NCBI GenBank assembly: GCA_963743595.1
Contig: CAVURW010000242.1
Coordinates: 1-14,379, forward strand
Direction: 5' to 3'
DNA: 14,379 nucleotides
From: CAVURW01 sp963743595
GTDB taxonomy: Bacteria; Verrucomicrobiota; Verrucomicrobiia; Methylacidiphilales; UBA1321
This document shows positions 13,719-14,379 of this stretch, piece by piece. The notes beneath the pieces were generated by a model, which saw nothing but the letters and a program-made list of their open reading frames with translations, ran no database searches and had not been told where the DNA came from. The position numbers and the translations under genes were made by a program. Each line of letters opens with the position of its first letter. The first letter of the stretch is position 1.

Positions 13719-14000
13719 TTACTCGGTAAAATCAAGCTCAATGTGCATTTGAATTGAGATCAACGGAAGTGGATGTCCCTTTTTCAGGATCATAGAGTTC
13801 CGGGGCGGCGATAGCCGTACCAGTCCCGTAAAGCCCACCAAAGAAGGGGGAGTTTGCGGATCTGGTTTGAAATCGGCATCCCAGGCTTTCTGAAACCAAG
13901 CTAAAACGGTCGGTGCCGAGAGGCGGTGCAATTCACGACTCATCTCACCCACGTAAGGGGTACGAATGTAGAGATAGATGAAATCGTTGTCGGGTTCCAA
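13719..14000 (-). CDS. small protein of unknown function downstream of the EcsC-family gene
   Basis: The frame gives 93 residues from a TTG at 14000, 12 nt after the EcsC-family stop. A later ATG at 13943 (MSRELHRLSAP) is an alternative start, preceded by GGTGAG. The composition is protein-like (DNDFIYLYIRTPYVGE; TVLAWFQKAWDADF), with a Pro-rich middle and a beta-like end. I do not recognise a family. It is in exactly the same reading frame as the preceding gene, only a TAG (14013-14015) separating them, with no in-frame ATG or GTG in between. It is either a coupled small gene or a former C-terminal extension. Confidence 0.45.
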   Translation of the reverse strand: MEPDNDFIYLYIRTPYVGEMSRELHRLSAPTVLAWFQKAWDADFKPDPQTPPSLVGFTGLVRLSPPRNSMILKKGHPLPLISIQMHIELDFTE

Positions 14001-14012
14001 TCGCTTGATTCC

Positions 14013-14379
14013 CTACGGTTTGGCCAAGGCCATCTCTTGAAGATGCAGCCGCAAGCGCCGGGCCATTGTAGAAAAAACGGCCCAAGTCATCGTCCCTCCG
14101 ACGATGCCACTCACGACGGGAACGACCCGGCTAAGTGCACGCGAAAAGAGATCCTTCGTTAGCCGAAGTCCGACCCATTTGGCGGTCTCTCGCGACAGCT
14201 GAAAAACCAGCGTTTTGGTCAAGGCCATTTGAGGCAGCCGCACCACCACTTGCACCGAGGCAGCCTTGGCGAGTTCTGCAAGTCCCCGGACGGCGACATC
14301 CATTCCGAACATCACGGCCACAAAAATCGTCAGAATATGCGTGGTGGCATCGTCGAGTTCCGGCTTCTTTTCGGATTCA
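14013..14379 (-). CDS. EcsC-family protein, C-terminal part (5' end off the window)
   Basis: The minus-strand frame is open from the right edge and encodes 121 residues to a TAG at 14013-14015; the true start lies beyond the window. It reads EKKPELDDATTHILTIFVA at the edge, then MFGMDVAVRGLAELAK, LPQMALTKTLVFQLSRE, and PVVSGIVGGTMTWAVF. The amphipathic helices, the LPQ-x-ALTK segment and the Gly-rich 'P-x-V-x-G-x-V-x-G' near the end match my recollection of the EcsC family, named after the third gene of the Bacillus ecs (ABC-transporter) locus and of unclear biochemical function. The GTG at 14321 is internal, not the start. Confidence 0.75.
   Translation of the reverse strand, partial: ESEKKPELDDATTHILTIFVAVMFGMDVAVRGLAELAKAASVQVVVRLPQMALTKTLVFQLSRETAKWVGLRLTKDLFSRALSRVVPVVSGIVGGTMTWAVFSTMARRLRLHLQEMALAKP

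Overview
This window looks like chromosomal DNA from a moderately GC-rich Gram-negative bacterium, most likely Verrucomicrobiota (Chthoniobacterales/Spartobacteria-like) or a relative in the PVC group. That placement is inference. It rests on the operon type (exported alpha/alpha-toroid 'prenyltransferase-like' proteins with a YdjY-domain protein and a large Ala/Gln-rich coiled-coil protein), the Pro/Ala/Thr-rich exported proteins, frequent starts without a clear Shine-Dalgarno sequence, and tRNA genes without an encoded CCA. No gene here fixes the species.

Layout. (1) Positions 3-377 are the C-terminal end of a larger protein whose start lies off the left edge. (2) Positions 464-6181 hold four + strand genes joined by three successive ATGA stop/start overlaps: a 917-residue (or shorter) exported Ala/Gln-rich coiled-coil protein with an internal duplication, a first alpha/alpha-toroid protein, a YdjY-domain protein, and a second alpha/alpha-toroid protein. 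All four have an N-terminal signal-like segment, so they probably act together in the envelope. A long inverted repeat (478-593) sits in the first codons of the first gene and makes its start uncertain; half of it recurs just after the last gene (6184-6220). (3) Positions 6333-8412 hold a GNAT acetyltransferase and a dihydrolipoamide-dehydrogenase-like flavoprotein. (4) Positions 8514-11294 hold an exported FecR-domain protein and an M17 leucyl aminopeptidase with a complete active site, 6 bp apart. (5) tRNA-Val(GAC), with a good promoter, lies at 11361-11432. (6) Positions 11433-13431, between the two tRNA genes, are an accessory-looking, more AT-rich block: a small membrane protein, an overlapping SUKH-like (SMI1/KNR4-like) protein, and a minus-strand orphan whose 5' and 3' ends both look disturbed. 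(7) tRNA-Thr(CGT) is on the minus strand at 13432-13503. (8) The right edge holds the C-terminal part of a minus-strand EcsC-family protein and, after its stop and in the same frame, a small orphan ORF.

The part most worth following up is the translationally coupled exported operon at 464-6181. Its proteins have cyclase-like toroid folds without the full acid motif of triterpene cyclases, plus a YdjY protein and a long coiled-coil partner. I know of no assigned function for this combination. The inverted-repeat family and the block between the tRNAs are the next most interesting.
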